Position numbers and translations under genes: made by a program
Shown here: in pieces, positions 8,140 through 16,317 of the stretch
How the letters are laid out: the number at the start of each line of letters is the position of its first letter
Numbering within the stretch: the first letter of the stretch is position 1
Source of the DNA: Desulfuromonadales bacterium
Lineage (GTDB): Bacteria; Desulfobacterota; Desulfuromonadia; Geobacterales; Pseudopelobacteraceae
Reading direction: 5' to 3'
Assembly: GCA_013349405.1 (NCBI GenBank)
Contig: DUZS01000018.1
Span: forward strand, 1 to 64,000
Length of the DNA stretch: 64,000 nucleotides
The notes under the pieces: model-generated
Databases searched by the model: none
The model's input: only the letters and a program-made list of their open reading frames with translations
Told to the model about the DNA's origin: nothing

Positions 8140-9171
8140 TTATTTAGTCTGGCTGACGATGCGGTCACCCTTGTAGATAGCGTCAATGCTTTTGACAACC
8201 AACGCGGTGGATGTTTTATTGCCGGCGTCAAGAATAACCAGTGCACCCAACACTTCCTGCGGCAGGTTATCTATGCGCCCCTCAACATAGCGTTGGTCAA
8301 TCGTCACATCCCTGACAACGTAGAGCAGATTGCCTACCGCTGCTCCCTGACTCAAGCCGAGATCAATATAGACGATATCTCCGGCCGCAATGACGGTTAT
8401 GCCGCTGCGACTCTCAATGATGTACCCTTTAAGATCAGTACTGGTATTTTTTAACGATATTTCCCGACGGCGATTCTCTTTGTAGGGCTGCAGATAGGCT
8501 CCCGGGCTTATCTCCTTGAAGGACTTTGTAATGATGGCGCGAGAAGATTTTTTCTCAACATCCGTCAACTGCAACGCACCGAGAGGGACGAGCTTAAAGC
8601 CCATTTCTTCATTATTCAACGGGTGTTTAACGGCAACATCTTTGCGAAAAATCGAGAACTTGTCGCCGCCTTTGGCATTCAGATCGGCACCGATATCGGT
8701 ATACAAAATATCATCAACACCGGTCACTATCCGATCATGCTGCGCCCCGACTACCAGGCCGAAAGGCCTGAAGTCTTTCTCCGCCAGGAAACCTTCAGAG
8801 CCATAGAGTGTATATGTTTTTTCGGCGGCGACATCCTGATGCACTTCAACTGGCACCGCTGCTGACGGAGCAGCGGCGGTCGGGGCGTTTTTTTGTGTGG
8901 ACACGGCACCTGTCTCTGCAGGAACAAATTCCATTCTGTCAGGGAAAACGCGAACTTTCTGGCCGGGATAAATAAAATGCGGATTCGTAATCTGGCCGTT
9001 TTTTGACCACATGTTTGGCCAGTAATTCGGATCCTTAATGAACCGATCTGAGAGCCCCCAAAGCGTATCGCCCTGCTTTATGACATATGTAGTCGGCTCA
9101 TCCTGACCGGCAGCAGAGGCTGCAAACGGCATGATTAATAAAACCAATAGCAGCAGTAATTTTGATTTCAT
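8140..9171 (-). CDS. Exported LysM-domain protein
   Basis: 343 residues. A signal peptide (MKSKLLLLLVLLIMPFAASAAG) is followed by one LysM domain near residues 28-75: TYVIKQGDTLWGLSDRF, then NPHFIYPGQKVRV. The remaining 270 residues have no recognised enzymatic domain. LysM binds peptidoglycan, so the protein should be anchored to the cell wall in the periplasm. This LysM/dprA/topA neighbourhood is seen in Geobacter relatives. The gene ends in a strong terminator. Confidence 0.85.
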   Translation of the reverse strand: MKSKLLLLLVLLIMPFAASAAGQDEPTTYVIKQGDTLWGLSDRFIKDPNYWPNMWSKNGQITNPHFIYPGQKVRVFPDRMEFVPAETGAVSTQKNAPTAAAPSAAVPVEVHQDVAAEKTYTLYGSEGFLAEKDFRPFGLVVGAQHDRIVTGVDDILYTDIGADLNAKGGDKFSIFRKDVAVKHPLNNEEMGFKLVPLGALQLTDVEKKSSRAIITKSFKEISPGAYLQPYKENRRREISLKNTSTDLKGYIIESRSGITVIAAGDIVYIDLGLSQGAAVGNLLYVVRDVTIDQRYVEGRIDNLPQEVLGALVILDAGNKTSTALVVKSIDAIYKGDRIVSQTK

Positions 9172-9212
9172 GAAAATCTCCTTATGTATCTTCGGAACAG
9201 GTCAAGCTCAAT

Positions 9213-9941
9213 TCAACGGGCATTCAGATGTTCACGAGCCTTTATCGCGGCTGTGCTGCTTGGGTATGTGGTAATAATTCTTTCAAACGATGCCGTCGCC
9301 TTGTCCTTTTCCTTCAATGCTGAAAGCGTGTACCCCAGTTTTAAAAGCGCATCCGGAGCCTTGGAGCTATTCGGATAGCTTTCGGCCACCTTCATAAAAG
9401 CTGTTTTCGCATGTGGCAGATCTGAGAGGCTATAGTGGCACTCTCCTATCCAGTACAGGGCATTGGCTGCGTAGTCACTTTGGGGATTATTTTTTAAAAA
9501 TGATTCAAATGATGCTATCGCTGCTGAAAAATTGTTGGCGCTGTATAAGCCGAATGCCTTGAGGTATTCCGCAGGGGGACCGGAGTCCCTGGCTGTGGTG
9601 GGCTGCGACGGTTGGTTGACAATTTCGACTTTGGGAGTTTGCGACTGTTGCGTAAGCTTCGCAATCCTCGCCCTCAGTTCATCACCCGAACTCCGCAGGT
9701 CTCGATTTTCACCTCTCAACTGTTTTATTTCGTCGGCAAGGGACAGAAGCCGGTCATTCTGAACGTGCTGTGTACCGGCAAGTTCATTATGACGTTGTTC
9801 CGCCTTTTTAGATGACTGGATCAAAAACTCGATCTTTGCTTCGGACTCGGCCTGACGTTTCACCGCAAGGTCATTAGCGGCGCACCCGGTAAGAAAAAGT
9901 GAGAGACAAAAAAATGGCAATAACCGGTCGGCAGGCGTCAT
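9213..9941 (-). CDS. CpoB/YbgF-like lipoprotein with TPR repeats
   Basis: About 243 residues from MTPADRLLPFF, chosen because GGGGG lies just upstream; the listed ORF begins six codons earlier. A lipobox (LFLTGC) marks a lipoprotein. An N-terminal coiled coil (residues about 25-105, rich in E, K, Q and L) leads to tandem TPRs with the YbgF pattern: AFGLYSANNFSAAIASFESFL, ALYWIGECHYSLSDLPHAKTAF, ALLKLGYTLSALKEKDKA. CpoB links peptidoglycan synthesis to Tol-Pal outer-membrane constriction. No tol or pal genes are adjacent here, so the role rests on architecture. Confidence 0.8.
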   Translation of the reverse strand: MTPADRLLPFFCLSLFLTGCAANDLAVKRQAESEAKIEFLIQSSKKAEQRHNELAGTQHVQNDRLLSLADEIKQLRGENRDLRSSGDELRARIAKLTQQSQTPKVEIVNQPSQPTTARDSGPPAEYLKAFGLYSANNFSAAIASFESFLKNNPQSDYAANALYWIGECHYSLSDLPHAKTAFMKVAESYPNSSKAPDALLKLGYTLSALKEKDKATASFERIITTYPSSTAAIKAREHLNAR

Positions 9942-10101
9942 AATACCCCCAATTAACATACGTTTTTCATAATTAAAGCGATAAAGCTGACTTTGTCAAG
10001 TGAAAGGTGCCTTTTCGGTTTTATTGGCTGGCTGATTATGCTAGCATTCGCTCCCCGCACAACATCAAACCGCTTATTGAATGTAATTACTGGAACTCCC
10101 T

Positions 10102-11340
10102 ATGCACAAACCTGAATTGCTGGCCCCGGCCGGCAACATGGAAAAACTTAAAATTGCGGTCCATTACGGTGCCGATGCCGTATATCTTGGTGGTCAGGCC
10201 TTCGGTCTCCGTAATAAGGCCGATAATTTCTCTCTGGATGAGATGCGTGCCGCTCTCGATTTCTGCCACGCGAAGAGCATAAAGGCCTATTTGACCGTCA
10301 ACAGCTATCCGCGCAACGAGTCTCTCCCGGAACTGGAAGAGTATCTGACGCAGATCGCCTCACTACCATTTGACGCGTATATTGTCGCCGATCCGGGGGT
10401 GATTGATGCCGTGCGGCAGATTTCACCGGAACGTGAACTGCACCTCTCAACCCAGGCAAATACCATCAACTGGCGCTCTGCCCGGTTCTGGCAGCAGCAG
10501 GGCATCAACCGCATCAACCTCGCCCGTGAAATGACGCTCGACAATATCCTCGAGACGGTACACAACGTTGCGGGCATGGAATTCGAGGCATTCGTACATG
10601 GCGCGCTCTGCATCTCCTATTCCGGCCGCTGCCTCATCTCCAGCATGCTGACCGGACGCGACGCCAACCAGGGGGAATGTACCCACCCCTGCCGCTGGAG
10701 TTATCATCTGGTGGAGGAATCACGGCCGGGCGAATATTTCCCGGTTGAAGAGGATGAAAACGGCACCTTCATTTTCAACTCGCGCGACCTCTGCCTGCTG
10801 GAGCAGCTTCCGGCGCTGGTGACAAGCGGCGTGCACGCAATCAAAATCGAAGGGCGCATGAAAGGGATCAACTATGTGGCTTCGGTGTTGCGGGTCTACC
10901 GCCAGGCGCTTGACGAATTCCTCGACAATCCGGACGGTTGGATATGCCGCCCCGAATGGCTGGGAGAGTTGGCCAAATTGAGCCATCGCGGCTACACGAC
11001 CGGTTTCCTCTTCGGTCAACCGCGCACCGTCGGTCAGGAGTACGATTCTGCCTACATCCGCAGCCACGATTTCGTCGGCATTGTTGAGGAGGTGCAGAGT
11101 GACGGGACTCTGCTGATCGATGTACGCAACCGGATCAAAACCGGTGACTTGATCGAATTCATTGGACCTGGCATGCGGAGCGACTCGATGGTTTTGGAAC
11201 AATTATCTGTTCTGCCGGAGCGCGGAGCGGCAACACCGGCGGAGGCTGCCAATCCCAATTCGCTGATACTGCTGAAAGTGCCGTTTACCGTTGAAGCGGG
11301 AGATTTGCTGCGACGGGAGAAGGCTTCTACGCCAAAGTAA
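10102..11340 (+). CDS. U32 family peptidase (TrhP/YegQ-like)
   Basis: 412 residues opening HKPELLAPAGNMEKLKIAVHYGADAVYLGG, the hallmark of U32 proteins. The U32 signature is around EAFVHGALCISYSGRCLISSMLTGRDANQGECTHPCRW, with the conserved cysteines expected for the Fe-S type. Despite the peptidase name, the YegQ/TrhP branch supports prephenate-dependent 5-hydroxylation of uridine 34 in tRNA, and the RlhA branch acts on 23S rRNA. Length and opening fit the TrhP branch better, though this is inference. It is divergent from the CpoB-like gene and upstream of dnaB. Confidence 0.85.
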   Translation: MHKPELLAPAGNMEKLKIAVHYGADAVYLGGQAFGLRNKADNFSLDEMRAALDFCHAKSIKAYLTVNSYPRNESLPELEEYLTQIASLPFDAYIVADPGVIDAVRQISPERELHLSTQANTINWRSARFWQQQGINRINLAREMTLDNILETVHNVAGMEFEAFVHGALCISYSGRCLISSMLTGRDANQGECTHPCRWSYHLVEESRPGEYFPVEEDENGTFIFNSRDLCLLEQLPALVTSGVHAIKIEGRMKGINYVASVLRVYRQALDEFLDNPDGWICRPEWLGELAKLSHRGYTTGFLFGQPRTVGQEYDSAYIRSHDFVGIVEEVQSDGTLLIDVRNRIKTGDLIEFIGPGMRSDSMVLEQLSVLPERGAATPAEAANPNSLILLKVPFTVEAGDLLRREKASTPK

Positions 11341-11422
11341 GAAAAAACTCAAGGGCCATAGAGCTCGGAATAAGCGGATTTAACGGATAAAAGCAGTTTT
11401 TTAAATAGAAGGAAATACCCTT

Positions 11423-12784
11423 ATGACTGACCCAAAACTCCCACCCCAGAATCTCGATGCGGAAATGTCCATTCTCGGCGGTATTCTCATCGACAATGAC
11501 GCCATCAACCGGGTGCTGGAAAGCATCGTTCCGGAAGATTTCTACCGAGAGGTGCATCGTAAGATTTTTCTCGCCATGATGCAACTGTCTGACCGGCGCG
11601 AGCCGTGCGACCTGGTAACGCTGACCGAAACCCTGAAGAAAAAGGGGGAACTTGATGAAGTCGGTGGTGCCGCCTATCTGCTCATGCTGGTCGATTACGT
11701 TCCGACGGCGGCCAATGTCACCTACTACTGCAAAATCGTCAAAGAGAAGTCGGTTAACCGCAAACTGATCACCATCGCCACCGGGATCGTCACCCGCAGC
11801 TACGAAGATCAGACCGATGTCAATGAGCTGCTCGACAAGGCCCAGAAAGATCTCTACGAAATCGGTGAGAACAAGCTGCGCCCACAGTATGTGCCGATCC
11901 AGCCGCTTATCAAGGAAGCCTTTAAAATTCTCAAATCGCTCCATGACAAGAAAGAACATATCACCGGGGTGCCGACCGGCTATATCGAGCTTGACAAGAT
12001 GACCGCCGGTTTCCAGCCGGGAAACCTGATCATTATTGCTGCCAGGCCGTCGATGGGCAAAACAACTCTTGCCCTCAATATTGCCCAGCACGCCAGCGCC
12101 GAAAGCAAGAAAAAAACCGCATCGGTCATCTTCTCACTGGAGATGGGGAAGGAAGATCTGGTTATGCGCTTTCTGGCTTCTATCGCCCGTGTTGATTTGA
12201 GCAGGATGCGCACCGGCCACTTTCTGGACACTGATTGGCCCCGACTGACGAGAGCGGCGGCAGTGCTCCATGATGCCAGGATTTTCATTGATGATACTCC
12301 GGCCATCAGCGTCCTGGAGTTGCGTTCCAAAGCGCGGCGACTGAAGAGTGAACATGATATCGGGCTGATCATTGTTGATTATCTGCAACTGATGAAAGCA
12401 GGGTCAAAAATCGAGTCGCGGCAACAGGAAATTTCTGAAATTTCACAGGCCCTGAAGGCGCTGTCAAAAGAGCTCGGAATCCCGGTCGTAGCCTTGTCGC
12501 AGCTTAATCGAGAACTTGAAAAACGCGCCGACAAACGTCCGATGATGAGTGACCTGCGCGAATCGGGGGCCATTGAGCAGGATGCTGACGTGATCATGTT
12601 CGTCTACCGCGAAGCGGTGTACTGCGAGCAGTGTCGCAAACGCGACGGCTCCTGCACACAGGGCCACGACCGGACCGCTGAGCTGATTATCGGCAAGCAG
12701 CGTAACGGCGCCATCGGCACCGTAAGCCTGGCCTTCTTCGGCGAGCATACCCGCTTTGAAAACCTGAGTGACCGCAGTGAATAG
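11423..12784 (+). CDS. dnaB: Replicative DNA helicase DnaB
   Basis: 453 residues. The N-terminal DnaB domain starts PPQNLDAEMSILGGILIDNDAI. The RecA-like domain has Walker A AARPSMGKTTLALN near residue 208, Walker B LIIVDYLQLM, and the arginine-finger region ELEKRADKRPMMSDLRESGAIEQDADVIMFVYR. It is the ring helicase of the replisome. A ribosome site (AAGGAAA) precedes the ATG. It is followed after 36 bases by a PilB-like gene on the same strand, so these may be co-transcribed. Confidence 0.97.
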   Translation: MTDPKLPPQNLDAEMSILGGILIDNDAINRVLESIVPEDFYREVHRKIFLAMMQLSDRREPCDLVTLTETLKKKGELDEVGGAAYLLMLVDYVPTAANVTYYCKIVKEKSVNRKLITIATGIVTRSYEDQTDVNELLDKAQKDLYEIGENKLRPQYVPIQPLIKEAFKILKSLHDKKEHITGVPTGYIELDKMTAGFQPGNLIIIAARPSMGKTTLALNIAQHASAESKKKTASVIFSLEMGKEDLVMRFLASIARVDLSRMRTGHFLDTDWPRLTRAAAVLHDARIFIDDTPAISVLELRSKARRLKSEHDIGLIIVDYLQLMKAGSKIESRQQEISEISQALKALSKELGIPVVALSQLNRELEKRADKRPMMSDLRESGAIEQDADVIMFVYREAVYCEQCRKRDGSCTQGHDRTAELIIGKQRNGAIGTVSLAFFGEHTRFENLSDRSE

Positions 12785-12820
12785 CGTTTTTATCAAAGCC
12801 GTCAACTATGGAGGCCGGCG

Positions 12821-14473
12821 ATGCCAGAGCAGATAAAAAAAGAGGCAATGGGGGCAATACTCTCTGCGTGTAACATAATCGACGAAGATGACATTACTGC
12901 TGCCCTGGAGGAGCAGGAGCGCAGCGGCGCACGCTTCGGTGAAGCGTTGATCAACCTCGGCATTGTCACGCAGGAGGATATTGACTGGGCGCTTTCCAAC
13001 CAGCTTGACCTCCCCTATATTCACCTCAAAGTTGAAATGATCGACCCGGAGGCGGTGCGACTCGTTCAGGCGGCGACGGCAAGAAAATTCAACCTGATCC
13101 CGCTCATCAAAGCCGGAAACGAGCTGAGTATCGCCATTTCTGATCCGCTGAACAGGGCGGCGATAGACGCTGTCGAACAACAAACCGGTTGTCAGGTCAA
13201 TGTTTCTGTAGCACTTGTTCGTGAAATCCGGGAAATGATCGCAGCCTGCTATGGAAGCAATGAAAATGAGCAGATGGGATTTGAATCAAGCGTCTTTTCC
13301 GAAAAAGCTCTTGAGACAATCAATGGCGATGTAAGCGGTGCAAAACTGCTCGATTACCTGCTGATTTTCATTCTGCAGAACCGGCTTTCATCCCTCTCCC
13401 TGCAGCCAATGGGAGAATTCGTAACCATCAGTGGCAGACGGGGTGGCATTTCACGCCCGATTGGAACAGTGGCGGGCACCTATTTTAAGGATCTCACTCT
13501 CAAGATCCTTAAGAGCAGTGGTATCCCGGTCACCGGCGGATCAAATTCCAGCGGACTGCTGACGTTCAACTACCGCTCCCATCCTATCATCTTCCAGGTT
13601 GCCACCATGGCCGGCTATGGCGGTGAGTACATGACCATCCGCCCGTTTGTAGCGTCCAGCGTTCCAGACAGGCTCACCGACCTTCATCTTCCGGAGCAAC
13701 AGGAAGCTGATTTTATCCGGCTGTCCCGCATGCGGCAGGGCATCACCTTCTTTGCCTCGCGGAATACCCAGGAACGCGCGCGTTTTATTGATCTCATGCT
13801 GGAGGAGATTGATACTGACGGCAGAAACGTGATCATTCTCGGGGAAGGGCCGGGGAGAATGACAAAGCGCTTCCCGCGTATTCTTCTGCCGCGAGATGAG
13901 GCCGAACGTGCCGCAGCGGTCATGCGAGCACTGGACCATGCCCCCGACATACTTGTTATTGAAGACGCCACCGAAGGTATGCCGTTCACAGCAGCCTGCC
14001 GGGCGGCAATGAGGGGCAAACTGGTTCTCGCCGGGCTGGAAATCCGTGGAACCCGCAATGTCCTGCGCCAGCTGTTACTGTACCAACAGCAGAATTTCTT
14101 CCTCCCGGTGTTCGTCAATGGGCTGGTCTCGTTTAAGGGGATTCAGCTCCTCTGTCAGGAATGCCGGAGAGAGTATGTGCCGCCGGCTGAAGAACTTGCA
14201 GTTATGAACCTGCCTGAGAGCCCCGCATCGTTTTACCGCACTGCGGGATGTGATGCCTGTGGACACAGCGGCTTTAATGCCAGGCAGTTTCTGACCGACA
14301 CCCTCGTCTTCACTGATGAATTTCTTCGGATTTTTGAACAGACCAGCGACGTCGCAGCACTGGAAAACTACCTCAGAATGATCGGCTACCACGGTCTGGG
14401 GAAAGAAGGCTTACGACTCCTGATAGCCGGGTACGTTTCGCCTGAAGAATATATTGCTTCCGTTGTTCTGTAG
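12821..14473 (+). CDS. PilB/GspE-like protein without Walker A (probable pseudo-ATPase)
   Basis: 550 residues. The first 150 form a MshEN (GspE N-terminal) domain: FGEALINLGIVTQEDIDWAL, then PYIHLKVEMIDPEAV; MshEN modules of this kind can bind c-di-GMP. The rest follows the PilB/GspE layout, including a zinc site near the end (LCQECRREY, CDACGHSGF). Where a PilB would have GPTGSGKTTTL, this protein reads ITFFASRNTQERARFIDLML, with no P-loop, and the Walker B region is DILVIEDATE. It therefore probably does not hydrolyse ATP. It stands immediately upstream of pilT, so a regulatory role for twitching pili is a reasonable guess. Confidence 0.75.
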   Translation: MPEQIKKEAMGAILSACNIIDEDDITAALEEQERSGARFGEALINLGIVTQEDIDWALSNQLDLPYIHLKVEMIDPEAVRLVQAATARKFNLIPLIKAGNELSIAISDPLNRAAIDAVEQQTGCQVNVSVALVREIREMIAACYGSNENEQMGFESSVFSEKALETINGDVSGAKLLDYLLIFILQNRLSSLSLQPMGEFVTISGRRGGISRPIGTVAGTYFKDLTLKILKSSGIPVTGGSNSSGLLTFNYRSHPIIFQVATMAGYGGEYMTIRPFVASSVPDRLTDLHLPEQQEADFIRLSRMRQGITFFASRNTQERARFIDLMLEEIDTDGRNVIILGEGPGRMTKRFPRILLPRDEAERAAAVMRALDHAPDILVIEDATEGMPFTAACRAAMRGKLVLAGLEIRGTRNVLRQLLLYQQQNFFLPVFVNGLVSFKGIQLLCQECRREYVPPAEELAVMNLPESPASFYRTAGCDACGHSGFNARQFLTDTLVFTDEFLRIFEQTSDVAALENYLRMIGYHGLGKEGLRLLIAGYVSPEEYIASVVL

Positions 14474-14476
14474 TTT

Positions 14477-14599
14477 TACCAAGGTGCAATCAAAATGAGT
14501 ACGAGGCGGCGAGGAAGAATAGCGACCGAGGCGTACGTTTAGTACGTTGAGGAGCTATCGACGAAGCCAACGACGTAATCGTTTGATTGCGACTTGGTA
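14477..14599. repeat. Short palindromic interspersed repeat, copy 1 (about 123 bp)
   Basis: Begins TACCAAGGTGCAATCAAA and ends TTTGATTGCGACTTGGTA, which are inverted copies matching at 16 of 18 bases. The inside contains GAGGCGTACGTTTAGTACGTTGAGGAGC. A related element lies at 17963-18088 (GAGGCGACGAAGGCATACA, then GTATGTTGAGGAGC). The form is that of a non-coding MITE-like or REP-like element. It overlaps the extended N-terminus of the pilT ORF as given in the track, which is one reason the later pilT start is used. Confidence 0.7.
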
Positions 14600-14616
14600 T
14601 TAGAGGGAGGAAACAC

Positions 14617-15678
14617 ATGGCACGCATTGATGCACTTTTTAATATGATGCAGGAACAGGGAGCATCCGACCTGCACCTCTCCACCGGTAATCCGCCCATA
14701 TTTCGCCAGCATGGCGAGATGGTGCGCCTTAACTTCAAGTCGCTGGGGCATGATGAACTGAAATCGATTCTGTTTGAAATTCTCAGCGATAAGCAGAAAG
14801 CCCACTTTGAGGAGACCAGAGATCTCGATTTTGCCTACGAGGTCCCGGGACTGGCCCGTTTCCGGGGCAACATCATGATGCAGTATCGCGGCATTGCCGC
14901 CGTTTTCCGCATCATCCCCGCGAAGATTCTCACCGCTGACGAGTTGGGACTTCCCGAAGGCGTGCGCCGCATGACCAACTTCAAAAAGGGACTGGTACTG
15001 GTGACCGGCCCGACCGGATCGGGAAAATCAACGACTCTTGCCGGCATGATCGACCTGATCAACTCCACCCGCAAGGAGCACATCCTGACTTTTGAGGATC
15101 CGCTGGAGTTTATTCACGAAAACAAACTGTCACTCATGAACCAGCGCCAGATCGGTCAGCATACCGACAGCTTCGCTTCGGCGCTGCGGGCGGCGCTGCG
15201 GGAAGATCCGGATGTCATCATGGTAGGAGAAATGCGCGATCTGACAACGATCCAGCTCGCCATGAGTGCCGCAGAAACAGGACATCTGGTGTTCGGCACC
15301 CTGCACACCAGCACCGCCGCCAAGACGGTGGACCGGATTATCGACGTGTTCCCGACCGACCAGCAGGAGCAGGTTCGTGCCATGCTGTCCGAGTCTCTCA
15401 AAGGCGTTATCTGTCAGCAGCTGCTGAAAACCGCCGAGGGCAAAGGGCGCATTGCCGCGCTGGAAATCATGCTCGGCACCCCGGCCATCGGCAACCTTAT
15501 CCGGGAAGGCAAGACCTTCCAGATCCCCTCAATCATGCAGACCGCCAAAAAAGACGGCATGCAGCTGATGGATCAGCATCTGCTTGACCTGCTGAAAACG
15601 AAAAAGGTCAACCCGGAAGAAGCGTATCGCTGCGCCGTTGACAAAAAGCAGTTTGAGCAGTATCTGACCCCGGCATAG
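14617..15678 (+). CDS. pilT: Type IV pilus retraction ATPase PilT
   Basis: 353 residues from MARIDALFNMMQEQGASDLHLSTG, preceded by GAGGGAGGAAACAC; the track's earlier start would lie inside the repeat. Walker A is VTGPTGSGKSTTLAG. The Asp box and Walker B are LTFEDPLEFIH and DPDVIMVGEMRD. The His box is TGHLVFGTLHTSTAAKT, and the AIRNLIRE-like element reads AIGNLIREGK. PilT depolymerises type IV pili for twitching and DNA uptake, which fits dprA nearby. The upstream neighbour is a PilB-like protein lacking a P-loop. Confidence 0.96.
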   Translation: MARIDALFNMMQEQGASDLHLSTGNPPIFRQHGEMVRLNFKSLGHDELKSILFEILSDKQKAHFEETRDLDFAYEVPGLARFRGNIMMQYRGIAAVFRIIPAKILTADELGLPEGVRRMTNFKKGLVLVTGPTGSGKSTTLAGMIDLINSTRKEHILTFEDPLEFIHENKLSLMNQRQIGQHTDSFASALRAALREDPDVIMVGEMRDLTTIQLAMSAAETGHLVFGTLHTSTAAKTVDRIIDVFPTDQQEQVRAMLSESLKGVICQQLLKTAEGKGRIAALEIMLGTPAIGNLIREGKTFQIPSIMQTAKKDGMQLMDQHLLDLLKTKKVNPEEAYRCAVDKKQFEQYLTPA

Positions 15679-15693
15679 CATCAGGAGGATGTG

Positions 15694-16170
15694 ATGAATT
15701 TCAACCATTTTGACGAAAGCGGCAATGCGATCATGGTCGATGTCAGTGCCAAACAGCCGACTCTGCGGACCGCCATTGCTGCTGCAGAAGTGCGCCTCTC
15801 GACGAAGCTGCTTGCGGCAATCACGTCTGGCGGCGTTGCCAAAGGAGACGTACTCGGCGTTGCCCGCCTCGCCGGGATCATGGCAGCCAAACGGACACCT
15901 GATCTGATCCCGCTTTCCCACCCGCTCGCCATCCATAACGTCACGGTTGATTTCGAAATGAATGATGCGGCAGGAGTCATTTCCGTGCGCTGCACTGTTC
16001 GGGCCTTCGAACGCACCGGAGTCGAGATGGAAGCGATGACCGGGGCCAGCCTGGCAGCTTTGACCATTTACGACATGTGCAAGGGAAGTGATAAATCGAT
16101 TACCATCGGCGAGATCAGACTGTTGTTCAAAGAAGGGGGGAAGAGTGGTGTGTATAAGCGGGCATCCTGA
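15694..16170 (+). CDS. moaC: Cyclic pyranopterin monophosphate synthase MoaC
   Basis: 158 residues, normal for MoaC. AGGAGG lies five bases before the chosen ATG; the listed GTG start one codon earlier is too close to it. Motifs include GVAKGDVLGVARLAGIMAAKRTPDLIPLSHPL, with the conserved lysine and PLSHPL, then ERTGVEMEAMTGASLAALTIYDMCK. It converts the MoaA product to cyclic pyranopterin monophosphate in molybdenum cofactor synthesis. It lies 15 bases after pilT on the same strand. Confidence 0.97.
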   Translation: MNFNHFDESGNAIMVDVSAKQPTLRTAIAAAEVRLSTKLLAAITSGGVAKGDVLGVARLAGIMAAKRTPDLIPLSHPLAIHNVTVDFEMNDAAGVISVRCTVRAFERTGVEMEAMTGASLAALTIYDMCKGSDKSITIGEIRLLFKEGGKSGVYKRAS

Positions 16171-16186
16171 CCTCTGATTACGAAGC

Positions 16187-16216
16187 TTGACATATCTCCG
16201 ACAAAACTGGTATGGT
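16187..16216 (+). promoter_or_regulatory. Sigma-70-type promoter before the DEAD-box helicase leader
   Basis: TTGACA and TATGGT separated by 18 bases, in the gap after moaC. Transcription would start near 16223, about 95 bases before the helicase ATG, and passes through a terminator-like hairpin first. Confidence 0.6.
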
Positions 16217-16256
16217 CGCAACATTACAATTGTTGTACCGGATAGCACGTCATTGC

Positions 16257-16284
16257 AAGCCCCGGAAATTTTCGGGGCTTTTTT
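16257..16284 (+). terminator. Terminator hairpin in the 5' leader of the DEAD-box gene
   Basis: AGCCCCG and CGGGGCT form a stem around GAAATTTT and are followed by TTTTTT. It is downstream of the TTGACA/TATGGT promoter and upstream of the helicase. It either makes a leader RNA of about 60 bases or acts as an attenuator. Confidence 0.75.
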
Positions 16285-16317
16285 CGTACCATCAGAGCAA
16301 CCAGAAAGAGGAGTTAC

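Noticed and set aside
11327-12091. 254-aa minus-strand ORF overlapping dnaB
   Set aside because: Shadow of dnaB; composition is that of a reverse frame and no motif is seen.
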